Assembly (NCBI GenBank): GCA_004346725.1
Contig: SMDE01000008.1
Location: 62,001 to 126,000, forward strand
DNA: 64,000 nt
Reading direction: 5' to 3'
Source of the DNA: Phytobacter diazotrophicus
GTDB taxonomy: Bacteria > Pseudomonadota > Gammaproteobacteria > Enterobacterales > Enterobacteriaceae
This document shows, in pieces, positions 54,370 through 64,000 of the stretch (positions are counted from its first letter, which is position 1; each line of letters opens with the position of its first letter). The translations under genes were made by a program, and so were the position numbers. The notes beneath the pieces were generated by a model. It worked only from the letters and a program-made list of their open reading frames with translations, was not told the origin of the DNA and searched no databases.

Positions 54370-55685
54370 CAACCTAACTCCTGCGCCAGGCGGGTAAAGA
54401 CATCGCCACGCTGTTCAAAATTCTTAAATTGATCAAGGCTGGCGCAGGCGGGTGATAACAACACCATATCGCCCGGTTGCACACGCGTCGCAATCAGGCG
54501 CATCGCCTGTTCCATATCCTGTGTTTGATCGGTAATTTCCGGACGCAACGTAGCCAGTTCTGCGCCGTCACGGCCAAAGCAATACAAGCGAACATTACTG
54601 CCTTCGAGATAACGTTTCAGCGGAGAGAAATCTGCCGATTTACCGTCGCCACCGAGCAGCAGGTGCAGCGTGCCATCTACATGCAGGCCGTTCAGTGCCG
54701 CCTCAGTACTGCCGACATTGGTCGCTTTGGAATCGTTAATCCAGCGCACGCCGTTGTGCTCCAGCGCCAACTGGAAGCGGTGCGCCAGACCAGTAAACGT
54801 GGTCAACGCTTTCAGGCTGCTGGCGCGCGGTAACCCCACGGCATCGGCCAGAGCCAGCGCCGCCAGCGCGTTCGTATAATTGTGCTGGCCGCTAAGCTTC
54901 ATTTCTTTAACGTTCAGCACCTTCTCACCTTTCACGCGCAGCCAGGTTTCCCCCTGCTGGCGATTGAGATGGTAATCACCGACATCCACGCCAAAGCTGA
55001 CGCAGCGCTCATCCGCACCACGCACTGGCATGGTCAGCGCGTCATCTGCATTCACCACGCAAACCTTCGCATTTTCATAAACACGCAGTTTCGCCGCACG
55101 GTACTGCTGGAGACCAAACGGATACCTGTCCATATGATCTTCGGTAACGTTGAGGATGGTCGCCGCCGCCGCATGCAGGCTGGATGTGGTTTCAAGCTGG
55201 AAGCTCGAAAGTTCCAACACGTAAAGATCGCAGGCAGATTCCAGCAGCATCAGCGCGGGCAGGCCAATATTGCCGCCAACGCCGACGTTCTTGCCGGCAG
55301 ATTTCGCCATTTCGCCAACCAGCGTGGTGACTGTGCTTTTGCCATTCGACCCGGTGATCGCCACGATCGGCGCCTGCGCTTCACGGCAAAAAAGCTCAAT
55401 ATCACCAACGATCTCTACGCCCGCATCTGCCGCTGCGCTCAGCGACGGATGCGCCAGAGCGATCCCAGGGCTCGCGACGATCAGATCGGCCGCCAGCAGC
55501 CAGTCATCATTCAGACCACCAAGATAGCGCTCCACCTCTTCGGGGAGCTTATCCAGCCCCGGAGGCGAAACGCGGGTATCCATCACTTTCGGCGTAACGC
55601 CGCGCGCGCGGAAAAATTCCACGCACGAGAGTCCCGTCAGACCAAGACCAATAATGACGACTTTTTTACCCTGGTAATCTGCCAT
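54369..55685 (-). CDS. murD: UDP-N-acetylmuramoyl-L-alanine--D-glutamate ligase
   Basis: It adds D-glutamate to the stem peptide. The 438-residue Mur ligase has the N-terminal Rossmann loop GLGLTGLSC (13-21), the ATP loop GSNGKSTV (about 112-119), and the C-terminal [12 protein letters not shown]. Two bases separate it from mraY. Confidence 0.97.
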   Translation of the reverse strand: MADYQGKKVVIIGLGLTGLSCVEFFRARGVTPKVMDTRVSPPGLDKLPEEVERYLGGLNDDWLLAADLIVASPGIALAHPSLSAAADAGVEIVGDIELFCREAQAPIVAITGSNGKSTVTTLVGEMAKSAGKNVGVGGNIGLPALMLLESACDLYVLELSSFQLETTSSLHAAAATILNVTEDHMDRYPFGLQQYRAAKLRVYENAKVCVVNADDALTMPVRGADERCVSFGVDVGDYHLNRQQGETWLRVKGEKVLNVKEMKLSGQHNYTNALAALALADAVGLPRASSLKALTTFTGLAHRFQLALEHNGVRWINDSKATNVGSTEAALNGLHVDGTLHLLLGGDGKSADFSPLKRYLEGSNVRLYCFGRDGAELATLRPEITDQTQDMEQAMRLIATRVQPGDMVLLSPACASLDQFKNFEQRGDVFTRLAQELG

Positions 55686-55687
55686 GA

Positions 55688-56770
55688 TTAACGTACCTTG
55701 AGCGTTGCCAGGCCAATCAGGACCAGCATCAGCGAAATAATCCAGAAGCGCACAATAACGCGCGGCTCCGGCCAGCCTTTCAGTTCATAGTGATGGTGAA
55801 TCGGCGCCATACGGAAAATACGCTGACCACGCAATTTGAACGACCCAACCTGCAAAATGACAGACAGGGTTTCGACGACGAAGACGCCGCCCATAATGAC
55901 CAACAGGAATTCCTGACGCAGCAGCACGGCGATAATGCCCAGTGCGCCGCCTAACGCCAGCGAGCCCACATCCCCCATAAAGACCTGAGCCGGATAGGTG
56001 TTAAACCACAGAAATCCCAGCCCCGCGCCGACAATTGCAGTACAGACGATAACCAGCTCGCCCGCATGACGCAGATACGGAATGTGCAGATAACTGGCAA
56101 AGTTCATGTTACCTGTCGCCCAGGCCACTAACGCAAAACCCGCCGCCACAAACACGGTGGGCATAATCGCCAGACCATCCAGGCCGTCAGTCAGGTTGAC
56201 CGCGTTACCTGTTCCCACAATCACGAAATAAGCCAGCAGGATGTAGAAAATGCCCAATTGCGGCATAACATCTTTAAAGAACGGAACCACCAGTTGCGTA
56301 GCGGGCGTATCGTTGCCCGCAAGGTACAATGCAAAGGCGACGCCCAGGGCAATCACCGACATCCAGAAATATTTCCAGCGCGCAATCAGGCCTTTCGTGT
56401 CTTTGCGCACCACTTTGCGGTAGTCATCGACAAAACCAATAATGCCGTAGCCAACCAGGACAACCAGAACGCACCAGACGTATGGATTGGACGGGTAAGC
56501 CCACAGCAGCACAGAAACCACGATCGCTGTCAGAATCATGATGCCGCCCATGGTCGGCGTACCGCGTTTACTGAAATGCGACTCAGGGCCATCGTTACGC
56601 ACGACCTGGCCAAAAGAGAGTTTTTGCAGACGGGCAATCATGCGCGGCCCCATCCATAAAGAGATGAAGAGCGCAGTCAGCAGGCTGACGATGGCGCGAA
56701 ACGTCAAATAGGAAAAGACGTTAAAGCCAGAATAATATTTGACCAAATGTTCGGCCAGCCAAACTAACAT
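55688..56770 (-). CDS. mraY: Phospho-MurNAc-pentapeptide translocase
   Basis: A ten-helix membrane enzyme that moves phospho-MurNAc-pentapeptide to undecaprenyl phosphate, making lipid I. The 360-residue protein has the DDxxK-type FVDDYRKV (near 114-121), the [10 protein letters not shown] catalytic segment with its aspartates, and the [16 protein letters not shown] loop. The start overlaps the murF end by seven bases. Confidence 0.97.
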   Translation of the reverse strand: MLVWLAEHLVKYYSGFNVFSYLTFRAIVSLLTALFISLWMGPRMIARLQKLSFGQVVRNDGPESHFSKRGTPTMGGIMILTAIVVSVLLWAYPSNPYVWCVLVVLVGYGIIGFVDDYRKVVRKDTKGLIARWKYFWMSVIALGVAFALYLAGNDTPATQLVVPFFKDVMPQLGIFYILLAYFVIVGTGNAVNLTDGLDGLAIMPTVFVAAGFALVAWATGNMNFASYLHIPYLRHAGELVIVCTAIVGAGLGFLWFNTYPAQVFMGDVGSLALGGALGIIAVLLRQEFLLVIMGGVFVVETLSVILQVGSFKLRGQRIFRMAPIHHHYELKGWPEPRVIVRFWIISLMLVLIGLATLKVR

Positions 56771-58122
56771 GCCCTTTTCTCCTGTAATGCGCGTGCGACC
56801 TCTTCCATGGCGGCACTACGTGAACCTTTCACCAAAATGGTAATAATTTGCTTCTCGGCAATCAGCGCCTCTAAACGCGCAATCATTGCCGCCTTATCAT
56901 CAAAATGCTCGCCAACGCCACTGGCATCACTGATGGCTTTACTGAGCTTGCCGACGCTTAACACACGGTCGATACCAACAGCTTTTGCCGTTTCACCCAC
57001 CTGAATGTGACACGCCTCGCTTTCATCACCCAATTCCGCCATGTCGCCGACCACCATGACCCGATAGCCTGGCATTTCAGCTAACACATGCGCTGCCGCC
57101 GTCATCGACCCCACGTTCGCGTTGTAGCTGTCGTCCAGCAATAATTGGTTTTCTCCAAGTTGCACCGGGAAAAGACGCCCCGGAACGGCTTTCAGATTTG
57201 CCAGACCTTTTTTCACTGCGTCATGCGGTGCCCCTACCGCCATCGCCAGCGCGGTTGCGGCCAGCGCATTCGCGATATTGTGGCGCCCAGGTAATGGCAA
57301 CGTGACATCAATACCGCCCGTTGGGGTTTGCAGCGTAAATTCAGTACCGTGAGAGGTCACATGAATATTGGTCGCGGTAAAATCGCTGTTGGCGGCATTT
57401 GGCGAGAAACGCCAGACTTTGCGATCGCCAATGATGTTCTGCCAGTTCAGCCAGTCATTGTTATCGGCATTCATAATGGCGATGCCGTTGGCAGGCAGGC
57501 CGGTATAAATCTCACCTTTAGCCTTTGCCACCCCGGCCAGAGAGCCAAACCCTTCAAGATGCGCTGCCGCAAGATTGTTAACCAGCGCCGCTTCCGGGCG
57601 GGTCAGCGACACAGTCCAGGCGATTTCTCCCTGGTGATTAGCGCCAAGTTCAATCACTGCATACTGATGTTCATTTGTCAGGCGCAGCAGGGTCATCGGC
57701 ACACCGATGTCATTATTGAGGTTGCCCGCGGTATAGAGCGTATTGCCACATTCGCTGAGGATGGCGGCCGTCATCTCTTTCACCGAGGTTTTGCCAGACG
57801 AGCCGGTCAGCGCCACAACGCGAGCAGGAACCTGCTGGCGAACCCAGGCTGCCAGTTCGCCAAAGGCGAGACGGGTATCCTTCACCACCAGTTGCGGGAG
57901 GTCGATATCCAGTTTGCGACTGACTAACAGCGCGCCAGCACCGCCCTCTTTTGCTTTATCAGCGAAATCGTGGGCATCGAAACGTTCGCCTTTCAGCGCC
58001 ACAAACAGACAACCAGAGGTCAGCTTGCGGGTGTCCGTAGTGACTGCCTCAATGGTTGCGTCTGCACCATGCAGTTCGCCATGCAAAATGCCGCTGAGCT
58101 GGCTAAGCGTTACGCTAATCAT
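56764..58122 (-). CDS. murF: UDP-MurNAc-tripeptide--D-alanyl-D-alanine ligase
   Basis: It adds the D-Ala-D-Ala made by Ddl to the tripeptide. The 452-residue Mur ligase has the ATP loop [10 protein letters not shown] (about 106-115) and the [12 protein letters not shown] segment typical of MurF. It overlaps both neighbours (four bases with murE, seven with mraY). Confidence 0.97.
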   Translation of the reverse strand: MISVTLSQLSGILHGELHGADATIEAVTTDTRKLTSGCLFVALKGERFDAHDFADKAKEGGAGALLVSRKLDIDLPQLVVKDTRLAFGELAAWVRQQVPARVVALTGSSGKTSVKEMTAAILSECGNTLYTAGNLNNDIGVPMTLLRLTNEHQYAVIELGANHQGEIAWTVSLTRPEAALVNNLAAAHLEGFGSLAGVAKAKGEIYTGLPANGIAIMNADNNDWLNWQNIIGDRKVWRFSPNAANSDFTATNIHVTSHGTEFTLQTPTGGIDVTLPLPGRHNIANALAATALAMAVGAPHDAVKKGLANLKAVPGRLFPVQLGENQLLLDDSYNANVGSMTAAAHVLAEMPGYRVMVVGDMAELGDESEACHIQVGETAKAVGIDRVLSVGKLSKAISDASGVGEHFDDKAAMIARLEALIAEKQIITILVKGSRSAAMEEVARALQEKRAC

Positions 58123-59606
58123 GCGATGACTCCCAACAGACGCGCCGCGGTTACACGGTCTGAATAATCGAGACGGTGGCTACCGACAATCTGATAATCT
58201 TCGTGTCCTTTACCTGCGAGCAGGACAACGTCATTTTCTTTCGCTTGCATGATGGTGTTGGTAACCGCTTCTGCTCGGCCTTCCATCACATGTGCACGGC
58301 CCGGATCGAGCATGCCCGCCAGAATATCGTCGATGATGGCGCGCGGCTCTTCGGTACGCGGATTGTCATCCGTCACGACCGGAATATCGGCGAACTGTTC
58401 AGCAATTGCGCCCATCAACGGACGTTTGCCTTTATCGCGATCGCCACCGCAGCCAAATACGCACCACAGATTTCCGGTGCAGTGCAGTCGTGCTGCCTGC
58501 AGCGCTTTTTCCAGCGCATCCGGCGTGTGGGCATAATCCACCACCACGGTCGGTTTGCCCGGCGCGCTGAACACTTCCATACGCCCGCATACCGGCTGCA
58601 GACGTGCGCCAGTATTGATTAAATCGGCCAGCGGATAGCCCAGCGCCAGCAGTGTCGAGAGCGCCAGCAGCAGGTTGCTGACGTTAAAGGCGCCCATCAG
58701 ACGGCTTTCAATCTCGCCCTCGCCCCAGGAGGAGGCAAAGCGGATAGTCGCACCGCTGTCGTGGTACACCACCTCGGTTGCTTTCAGCCAGCGGCCATGG
58801 CAATTCGGGTTGATATGGTCTTCCATCGACACGGCGACTGCATCAGGCAGTTTTGCTAACCAACGGCGTCCGACTTCATCATCCGCATTGACGATGGCCT
58901 GGCCGAAATGGTGAGCAGAAAACAGCAGCCATTTAGCCGCTTCGTAATTGGCCATGTCACCGTGATAGTCCAGATGATCGCGGCTCAGGTTCGTGAAGAC
59001 AGACGCGGCGAATTTCAACGCCGCCACGCGGTGTTGAACCAGCCCATGAGAGGAGACTTCCATCGCGGCGAAAGTTGCGCCTTGCTGAGCAAGGCTTGCA
59101 ATCACATGCTGTACGTCAACGGCGGAACCGGTGGTATTTTCCGATGGGATAACTTTGCCCAACAGACCATTCCCCACCGTGCCCATTACCGCGCTGGTTT
59201 CGCCAAGCAATTGGCTCCATTGCGCCAGCAATTGCGTAGTCGTGGTTTTACCGTTAGTGCCGGTCACACCAATCAGACGCAGTTGCTCAGAAGGCTCGTT
59301 ATAAAAACGCCCCGCCAGCGCAGAAAGACGCTCATTTAACTGGCTCAGATAGATAACCGGAACGCCGTGCATCTCGCGAATTTCGCCGTCAGTAGCCTCA
59401 TCTTTAGCCTCGGCAATAATGGCAGCCACACCTTGCGCAATCGCCTGCGGGATATATCGACGCCCGTCCGCCTGATGACCCACTACTGCCACAAAAAGAT
59501 CACCCGACGCCGCTACCCGGCTGTCGAGTGTCATTTCTCGCAGTGCTCGCTCCGGCGCACCTGGCACCCACGGAGCAAGAAGGTCGCGCAAATTACGATC
59601 TGCCAC
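58119..59606 (-). CDS. murE: UDP-MurNAc-dipeptide--meso-diaminopimelate ligase
   Basis: It adds meso-diaminopimelate to the stem peptide. The 495-residue Mur ligase has the ATP loop [10 protein letters not shown] and, near residue 412, the DNPR motif ([10 protein letters not shown]) that marks diaminopimelate rather than lysine specificity. This fits a Gram-negative wall. It overlaps ftsI by 14 bases. Confidence 0.97.
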   Translation of the reverse strand: MADRNLRDLLAPWVPGAPERALREMTLDSRVAASGDLFVAVVGHQADGRRYIPQAIAQGVAAIIAEAKDEATDGEIREMHGVPVIYLSQLNERLSALAGRFYNEPSEQLRLIGVTGTNGKTTTTQLLAQWSQLLGETSAVMGTVGNGLLGKVIPSENTTGSAVDVQHVIASLAQQGATFAAMEVSSHGLVQHRVAALKFAASVFTNLSRDHLDYHGDMANYEAAKWLLFSAHHFGQAIVNADDEVGRRWLAKLPDAVAVSMEDHINPNCHGRWLKATEVVYHDSGATIRFASSWGEGEIESRLMGAFNVSNLLLALSTLLALGYPLADLINTGARLQPVCGRMEVFSAPGKPTVVVDYAHTPDALEKALQAARLHCTGNLWCVFGCGGDRDKGKRPLMGAIAEQFADIPVVTDDNPRTEEPRAIIDDILAGMLDPGRAHVMEGRAEAVTNTIMQAKENDVVLLAGKGHEDYQIVGSHRLDYSDRVTAARLLGVIA

Positions 59607-61362
59607 CTGTCCCCTCGCCTTGATTAATTACGAATTCATTCTTATCGCCCGTTGTCAGTGCATCCGGCTCGATGTTCATGGTGCGTAAAACACCGCCCAT
59701 GATGGCACCAAACACCGGCGCAGAAACGGCGCCACCGTAGTATTTACCTGCTTGTGGATCGTTAATAACGACCACCAGCGCAAAGCGTGGATTACTGGCG
59801 GGCGCAACACCCGCGGTATAAGCAATGTATTTGTTGATGTAGCGGCCATCCGGCCCCACCTTCTTCGCCGTACCGGTCTTAATTGCGATGCGGTAGCCTT
59901 TAATCGCCGCTTTCACACCGCCGCCGCCCGGCAGGGCCACGCTCTCCATCATATGCACGACATTGCGTACGATAGACTCATTGAAGATGCGTTCGCCCGG
60001 AACAGGTGGATCAACTTTGGTTATCGACAGTGGACGGTACACACCGTAGCTACCGATGGTTGCATAGACTCGCGCTAACTGTAACGGCGTTACCATTAGC
60101 CCGTAGCCGAAAGAGAAGGTGGCCCTCTCTATGTCAGACCACCGTTGTTTTTGAGGAAATAAGCCACTGCGTTCTCCGACCAACCCCAAATTGGTCGCCT
60201 TTCCCAGTCCAAAACGTGAGTAAGTATCTACTAACGCTGAGGACGGCATCGCTAACGCCAGTTTAGAAACACCAACGTTACTCGACTTCTGTAGTACCCC
60301 GGTCAGGGTCAATTCGCTGTAGCGCGCCACGTCTTTGATTTCGTGGCCGTTAATCCGATAAGGAATAGTGTTCAACACGGTATTAGGTGTCACGACGCCA
60401 CGCTGGAGCGCGGTCATCACTACCATGGGTTTAACCGTCGAACCCGGTTCGAAGACGTCGGTAATCGCGCGGTTACGCATGGCGTCTTTCGCGGTACCGG
60501 TAAAATTGTTCGGGTTGTAAGAGGGACTATTCGCCATCGCCAGTACTTCGCCGGTGCTCACATCCACCAGCACAGCACTACCCGATTCCGCTTTGTTAAA
60601 TGCCACCGCATTATTCAGTTCGCGGTAGACCAGTGCCTGAAGACGTTCGTCAATGCTCAGCGCAAGGTTATGCGCCGCCTGGCTGTCAGTGGAGGAGATA
60701 TCCTCAATCACGCGGCCATAACGGTCTTTACGTACAATACGTTCACCCGGTTGACCGGTCAGCCACTTATCAAAGCTTTTCTCAACCCCTTCGATGCCTT
60801 CACTGTCGACGTTAGTAAAGCCGATAAGGTGAGCAGTTACTTCGCCCGAAGGGTAATAACGGCGCGACTCTTCGCGAAGGTGAATGCCCGGCAGCTTAAG
60901 CTTTTTAATGTACTCGCCAAGGTCGGGGTTGACCTGACGCGCCAGGTAGATAAAGCGCCCTTTCGGGTTCGCATTAATGCGCGAGGAAAGCTGATCGAGC
61001 GGGATGGTCAAGGCGTCGGACAGGGCTTTCCAGCGATTATCGAGCGTTACGCCACCGGCATCCTGCACCTCTTTTGGGTCGGCCCAAATAGCTTTGACCG
61101 GCACACTCACTGCCAGCGGACGTCCGGAACGATCGGTAATCATGCCGCGCGAGGTCGCGACTTCCTGAACGCGCAGCGAGCGCATATCCCCTTCACGCAC
61201 CAGCATATCGGGGTTTACAATTTGCAAATACGCGACGCGGCCCAGCAAAAAGCCCAGCGCCAGCAAAATGCAGCCGCAAAGCAAGGCAAAACGCCAGCTC
61301 ACAAAGCTGGCCTGTTCTTCCTGGCGTTTCGGTTTTGGCGTTTTAACCGCTGCGGCTTTCAT
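59593..61362 (-). CDS. ftsI: Penicillin-binding protein 3, septal transpeptidase
   Basis: It crosslinks septal peptidoglycan with FtsW. The 589-residue class B PBP has one membrane helix (about 24-44), a pedestal domain and a transpeptidase domain with the catalytic S308 in STVK, the SSN motif in KSSNVG and KTGT in IKTGTAK. It is one residue longer than the E. coli protein near the N terminus. It starts 15 bases after ftsL. Confidence 0.97.
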   Translation of the reverse strand: MKAAAVKTPKPKRQEEQASFVSWRFALLCGCILLALGFLLGRVAYLQIVNPDMLVREGDMRSLRVQEVATSRGMITDRSGRPLAVSVPVKAIWADPKEVQDAGGVTLDNRWKALSDALTIPLDQLSSRINANPKGRFIYLARQVNPDLGEYIKKLKLPGIHLREESRRYYPSGEVTAHLIGFTNVDSEGIEGVEKSFDKWLTGQPGERIVRKDRYGRVIEDISSTDSQAAHNLALSIDERLQALVYRELNNAVAFNKAESGSAVLVDVSTGEVLAMANSPSYNPNNFTGTAKDAMRNRAITDVFEPGSTVKPMVVMTALQRGVVTPNTVLNTIPYRINGHEIKDVARYSELTLTGVLQKSSNVGVSKLALAMPSSALVDTYSRFGLGKATNLGLVGERSGLFPQKQRWSDIERATFSFGYGLMVTPLQLARVYATIGSYGVYRPLSITKVDPPVPGERIFNESIVRNVVHMMESVALPGGGGVKAAIKGYRIAIKTGTAKKVGPDGRYINKYIAYTAGVAPASNPRFALVVVINDPQAGKYYGGAVSAPVFGAIMGGVLRTMNIEPDALTTGDKNEFVINQGEGTGGRS

Positions 61363-61377
61363 GCGTCGCGTGGTTCC

Positions 61378-61743
61378 TTATTTCTGTACAACAATGTTTT
61401 CCTGGGACGGATCGACATGCTGCATTTGCAGCTTCTCGGTCGCGATCCGCTCAACCCGGCTATGATCGCCGAGCGCATTCTCTTCAAGGATCAAGTTGCG
61501 CCATTCGATATCCAGCGCATCGCGCTCCAGCACGAGTTGTTCACGCTGGGCCGTCAACAGACGGGTATGATGCGAAGTGGTGACAACCGTCACCGCCGTC
61601 ATGATGATGCAAATGAACAGGCAGAGTGGCAGTTTCCCAAATCGCAAAAGGTCGTCGCCGATCACGCCAGGCAAGGCATGGCGCTCGTTGCTTCCTAACG
61701 ACACTTTAACTTTGCTAAGGGTCTCTGACACTCTGCCGATCAT
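61378..61743 (-). CDS. ftsL: Cell division protein FtsL
   Basis: A bitopic division protein of 121 residues, the E. coli length. One membrane helix (about 38-57, [16 protein letters not shown]) is followed by a periplasmic coiled coil with leucine heptads ([20 protein letters not shown]), by which it binds FtsB and then FtsQ. The start overlaps the rsmH stop by four bases. Confidence 0.96.
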   Translation of the reverse strand: MIGRVSETLSKVKVSLGSNERHALPGVIGDDLLRFGKLPLCLFICIIMTAVTVVTTSHHTRLLTAQREQLVLERDALDIEWRNLILEENALGDHSRVERIATEKLQMQHVDPSQENIVVQK

Positions 61744-62684
61744 GCGTTCGTCCTCTCTGCAATACGCAGAACTGAACTACGGGCACGTGGATTTTCAGCC
61801 ACTTCTTCTTCGCCCGGCATCAACTTGCCTAGTGCTCGTAACTGACGTCCACCCAGTTTCCTGAGTTGCTCTTCCGTCATCGGTAACCCTGCCGGAACCT
61901 GCGGACCGCGGCTTTGTTCACGCATGAAACGTTTTACAATGCGGTCTTCCAGCGAGTGGAAACTGATGATCGAGAGCCGCCCTCCCGGGGCCAATACGTC
62001 GATCGAGCTTTTTAGCGCCAGCTCTATCTCCTCCAGTTCACTGTTTACCCAGATGCGCACCGCCTGGAAGGTACGGGTCGCAGGATGTTTGAATTTATCT
62101 TTCACCGGTGTCGCTGCCGCTACCACCGCAGCCAGCTCTTTGGTGCGGGTCATCGGTTCTTCACGGTTACGTTCAACGATGGCGCGCGCGATGCGTTTAC
62201 CAAAGCGCTCTTCACCAAAGGTTTTTATCACCCATGCGATATCGGCTTCATCGGCCGTTCGTAACCACTCCGCAGCAGATTGACCGCGGGTGGGGTCCAT
62301 ACGCATGTCAAGCGGACCGTCACGCATAAAGGAAAAACCGCGTTCAGCGTCATCGAGTTGCGGAGAAGAGACACCAAGATCGAGCAGAATTCCGTCGATC
62401 TTACCGGTGAGGCCACGCTCGCTGACATACTCAGCCAGCGCGGAAAAAGGACCATGTACGATGGAAAAGCGGGGATCATCAATGGTTTTTGCGACGGCAA
62501 TCGCTTCTGGATCACGGTCAATAGCCAGCAAACGTCCTTCCGCTCCCAGTTGGGAGAGGATCAGGCGTGAGTGACCACCGCGGCCAAAAGTGCCATCAAT
62601 GTAAATGCCATCCGGACGAATGTTCAGGCCATTAACGGCCTCATCCAGTAGCACCGTTGTGTGTTTAAAATTTTCCATCATCAT
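61740..62684 (-). CDS. rsmH: 16S rRNA (cytosine-1402-N4)-methyltransferase
   Basis: It methylates N4 of C1402 in the ribosomal decoding site using S-adenosylmethionine. The 314-residue protein has the SAM motif [10 protein letters not shown] (about 30-39), AIDRDPEAI and [13 protein letters not shown]. Three ATGs stand in a row; the first shares a base with the mraZ stop (TAATG), and any could serve. E. coli RsmH has 313 residues. Confidence 0.96.
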   Translation of the reverse strand: MMMENFKHTTVLLDEAVNGLNIRPDGIYIDGTFGRGGHSRLILSQLGAEGRLLAIDRDPEAIAVAKTIDDPRFSIVHGPFSALAEYVSERGLTGKIDGILLDLGVSSPQLDDAERGFSFMRDGPLDMRMDPTRGQSAAEWLRTADEADIAWVIKTFGEERFGKRIARAIVERNREEPMTRTKELAAVVAAATPVKDKFKHPATRTFQAVRIWVNSELEEIELALKSSIDVLAPGGRLSIISFHSLEDRIVKRFMREQSRGPQVPAGLPMTEEQLRKLGGRQLRALGKLMPGEEEVAENPRARSSVLRIAERTNA

Positions 62685-63142
62685 TACAGAGACAAATCCT
62701 GCAACCGGTCTGAAAGTATCTCAGTACCCGTTTGCTCAGCGTCGATATCTTCCTTGACCTGTTGATACCAGGTCGTTTCGTCCCACAGTTCAAACTTATT
62801 GAACTGTCCGACCAGCATCACTTCTTTCGTCAGCCCGGCGTGTTGCCGCAAAACGGGCGCGATTAATAAGCGCCCTGCGTTATCCATCTGACATTCGCTG
62901 GCATGCCCCAACAAGAGACGTTGTACCCGGCGCTCTTGCGGATCCATGCTCGACAGACGCGACAATTTTTGCTCAATAATTTCCCATTCGGGTAAGGGGT
63001 AAAGCAGCAGGCAGGTGTGACGTATGTCAATGGTACAAACCATTTGACCGGAAGCTTTCTCCAGCAGCAAATCCCGATAACGGGTCGGCACGGCTAACCG
63101 GCCTTTGCTGTCGAGATTGACTAATGTAGCTCCACGGAACAT
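62684..63142 (-). CDS. mraZ: Transcriptional regulator MraZ
   Basis: A 152-residue DNA-binding protein with two SpoVT/AbrB-type domains, each carrying the DxxxR motif (D11-R15 in LDSKGRL, and MDNAGRL later). It forms a ring and represses the dcw operon from which it is made. It is the first gene of the cluster; its binding repeats and the Pmra promoter lie directly upstream. Confidence 0.96.
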   Translation of the reverse strand: MFRGATLVNLDSKGRLAVPTRYRDLLLEKASGQMVCTIDIRHTCLLLYPLPEWEIIEQKLSRLSSMDPQERRVQRLLLGHASECQMDNAGRLLIAPVLRQHAGLTKEVMLVGQFNKFELWDETTWYQQVKEDIDAEQTGTEILSDRLQDLSL

Positions 63143-63170
63143 ACCAGCCCCACCCCTGAGTGACCTATTT

Positions 63171-63195
63171 CACCACTTTATCCCACAAATCCCCA
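63171..63195 (-). promoter_or_regulatory. MraZ binding repeats
   Basis: On the minus strand three five-base repeats, TGGGG, TGGGA and TGGTG, are each separated by five bases. This is the spacing of the MraZ box known in E. coli, just after the promoter and before mraZ. Confidence 0.85.
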
Positions 63196-63203
63196 CCGAA
63201 GGA

Positions 63204-63232
63204 GTTTACGGAGCGGAGGAAAAGCTTGTCAA
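63204..63232 (-). promoter_or_regulatory. Pmra promoter of the dcw cluster
   Basis: On the minus strand TTGACA (63227-63232) and GTAAAC (63204-63209) are separated by 17 bases. The -35 is perfect and the -10 poor, as in E. coli Pmra. It would drive mraZ through ftsW and, in part, later genes. Confidence 0.85.
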
Positions 63233-63716
63233 GCCAGTGCAAAGGCTAACCAGAATAAAAGATCCCTTATTCGCGGTTACATTCCACTTTGGTGAAATAC
63301 CGCTCAACTAATGAGGCAAATTAACGTCATGAATATTTGTAAGAAAAAAACTGAATATGCATTGGGGCGTTAAAAACCAGTTATTTCATGCGTGCCAAAT
63401 ATAAAGTGTCAGTTTGCGACGCGGGCGGCATTTTAAGACATATTGCAGGCAGATAACAGTGCCAGATAGCGCTTGCGCGCCGCGGAAGCGATAAGAAAAA
63501 CCGTAGGGTTAAAGCCCATAATCAAAAAGCGGTTGTTATTTCAACGATTACAGCGGGAAGTGTAACAAAGTAATACAGGGGACACGTTCAGTTACGTCTT
63601 AATTACTTTAAAATGTGTCACAGGTGAAATAAGGCAAATTAATTAAATTAACGGCCTTAAAAATAAGGATTTATCTGAATTGGCTATAAAATTAATTATC
63701 GCCTTTCATTCGCAAC
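63233..63716. other. AT-rich gap between mraZ and cra
   Basis: About 480 bases with no ORF that I would defend. It holds AT-rich tracts, notably TTAATTAAATTAA near 63638-63651, and no clear long repeat. The sequence AATGTGTCACAGGTG near 63611 resembles a CRP half-site but lacks the second half. Confidence 0.5.
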
Positions 63717-63740
63717 AAAAAGGCAGCAATGACTGCCTTT
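63717..63740 (-). terminator. Rho-independent terminator of cra
   Basis: On the minus strand AAAGGCAG and CTGCCTTT pair around a six-base loop, with a T run. It lies ten bases past the cra stop. Confidence 0.82.
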
Positions 63741-63749
63741 ATTGGAATA

Positions 63750-64000
63750 CTAAACGCGGCTTAATACACCACGACGGTAGAGGTTGCGACGAATACGGCT
63801 CAAACCCGCTTTAGGTTTACGCGGCTCGTCCAGACTTGCCAGTACAATCTCCAGCACGCGCTCAGCAACATCACGATGACGCTGTGCCACCGCCAGAACC
63901 GGGCATTGCAGGAAGTCCAGCAGTTCATGATCACCAAAAGTAGCAATGGCCAGATCAGACGGTAGCTTACCATCGCGGCGTAGCGTAACGTCCAGCACAC
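63750..64000 (-). CDS. cra: Catabolite repressor/activator Cra, C-terminal part (cut by window edge)
   Basis: The last 83 residues of the LacI-family regulator of carbon flow (FruR). The frame runs out of the window at the right. The visible part, with [31 protein letters not shown] and the end [13 protein letters not shown], matches the C-terminal effector domain of E. coli Cra closely. The DNA-binding domain lies outside. It is upstream of mraZ on the same strand, as in E. coli. Confidence 0.94.
   Translation of the reverse strand, partial: VLDVTLRRDGKLPSDLAIATFGDHELLDFLQCPVLAVAQRHRDVAERVLEIVLASLDEPRKPKAGLSRIRRNLYRRGVLSRV

Noticed and set aside
63605-63630. CRP site upstream of the dcw cluster
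   Set aside because: TGTGTCACAGGTGAA has one half-site only, and lies about 380 bases before Pmra.

Overview
This window is ordinary enterobacterial chromosome. Gene order and protein sequences match the part of the Escherichia/Salmonella/Citrobacter/Enterobacter chromosome that runs from cra and the division and cell wall (dcw) cluster to pcnB, shown here in reverse orientation. The organism is almost certainly a member of the Enterobacteriaceae close to E. coli. I cannot fix the genus from sequence alone.

Layout from left to right. (1) 1-3607, plus strand: the 3' end of pcnB, then folK, panB, panC and panD (RNA polyadenylation, folate and pantothenate synthesis). (2) 3627-8705: a long inverted repeat, then yadE, yadI and yadH-yadG on the minus strand, can on plus and hpt on minus. 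(3) 8836-13517: gcd with a CRP-type site over its promoter, cueO behind a CueR-type promoter, and yacC. (4) 13614-16067: speE-speD (spermidine synthesis), an unlisted small ORF, and yacL. (5) 16207-28052, minus strand: acnB, an unrecognised 478-residue protein, then lpd, aceF, aceE and pdhR (pyruvate dehydrogenase operon) with a PdhR operator. (6) 28539-32565: aroP, then a two-gene accessory cassette (GPH-family transporter plus GH43 glycosidase) ending in a full-length 127-bp ERIC element. (7) 32577-41690: ampE-ampD, nadC, ppdD-hofB-hofC (type IV pilin operon), guaC, coaE-zapD-yacG and mutT. (8) 41749-63195, minus strand: secA and secM, lpxC, then the complete dcw cluster ftsZ-ftsA-ftsQ-ddlB-murC-murG-ftsW-murD-mraY-murF-murE-ftsI-ftsL-rsmH-mraZ, with the Pmra promoter and MraZ repeat box. 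(9) the 3' end of cra at the right edge.

The genes form recognisable physiological units: vitamin B5 synthesis, periplasmic glucose oxidation, copper detoxification, polyamines, the route from pyruvate to acetyl-CoA and citrate, peptidoglycan synthesis with septation, and the SecM-SecA secretion feedback. Most start codons were reset from the longest possible ORF to the position supported by a ribosome binding site and by family length.

I found no CRISPR array, tRNA, rRNA, prophage or intact insertion sequence, and nothing that looks like a large undescribed system. The parts least explained are the 478-residue cysteine-free protein (19166-20602), the 57-residue small ORF (15371-15544), the 140-bp inverted repeat after panD (3627-3766), and the carbohydrate cassette next to the ERIC element.
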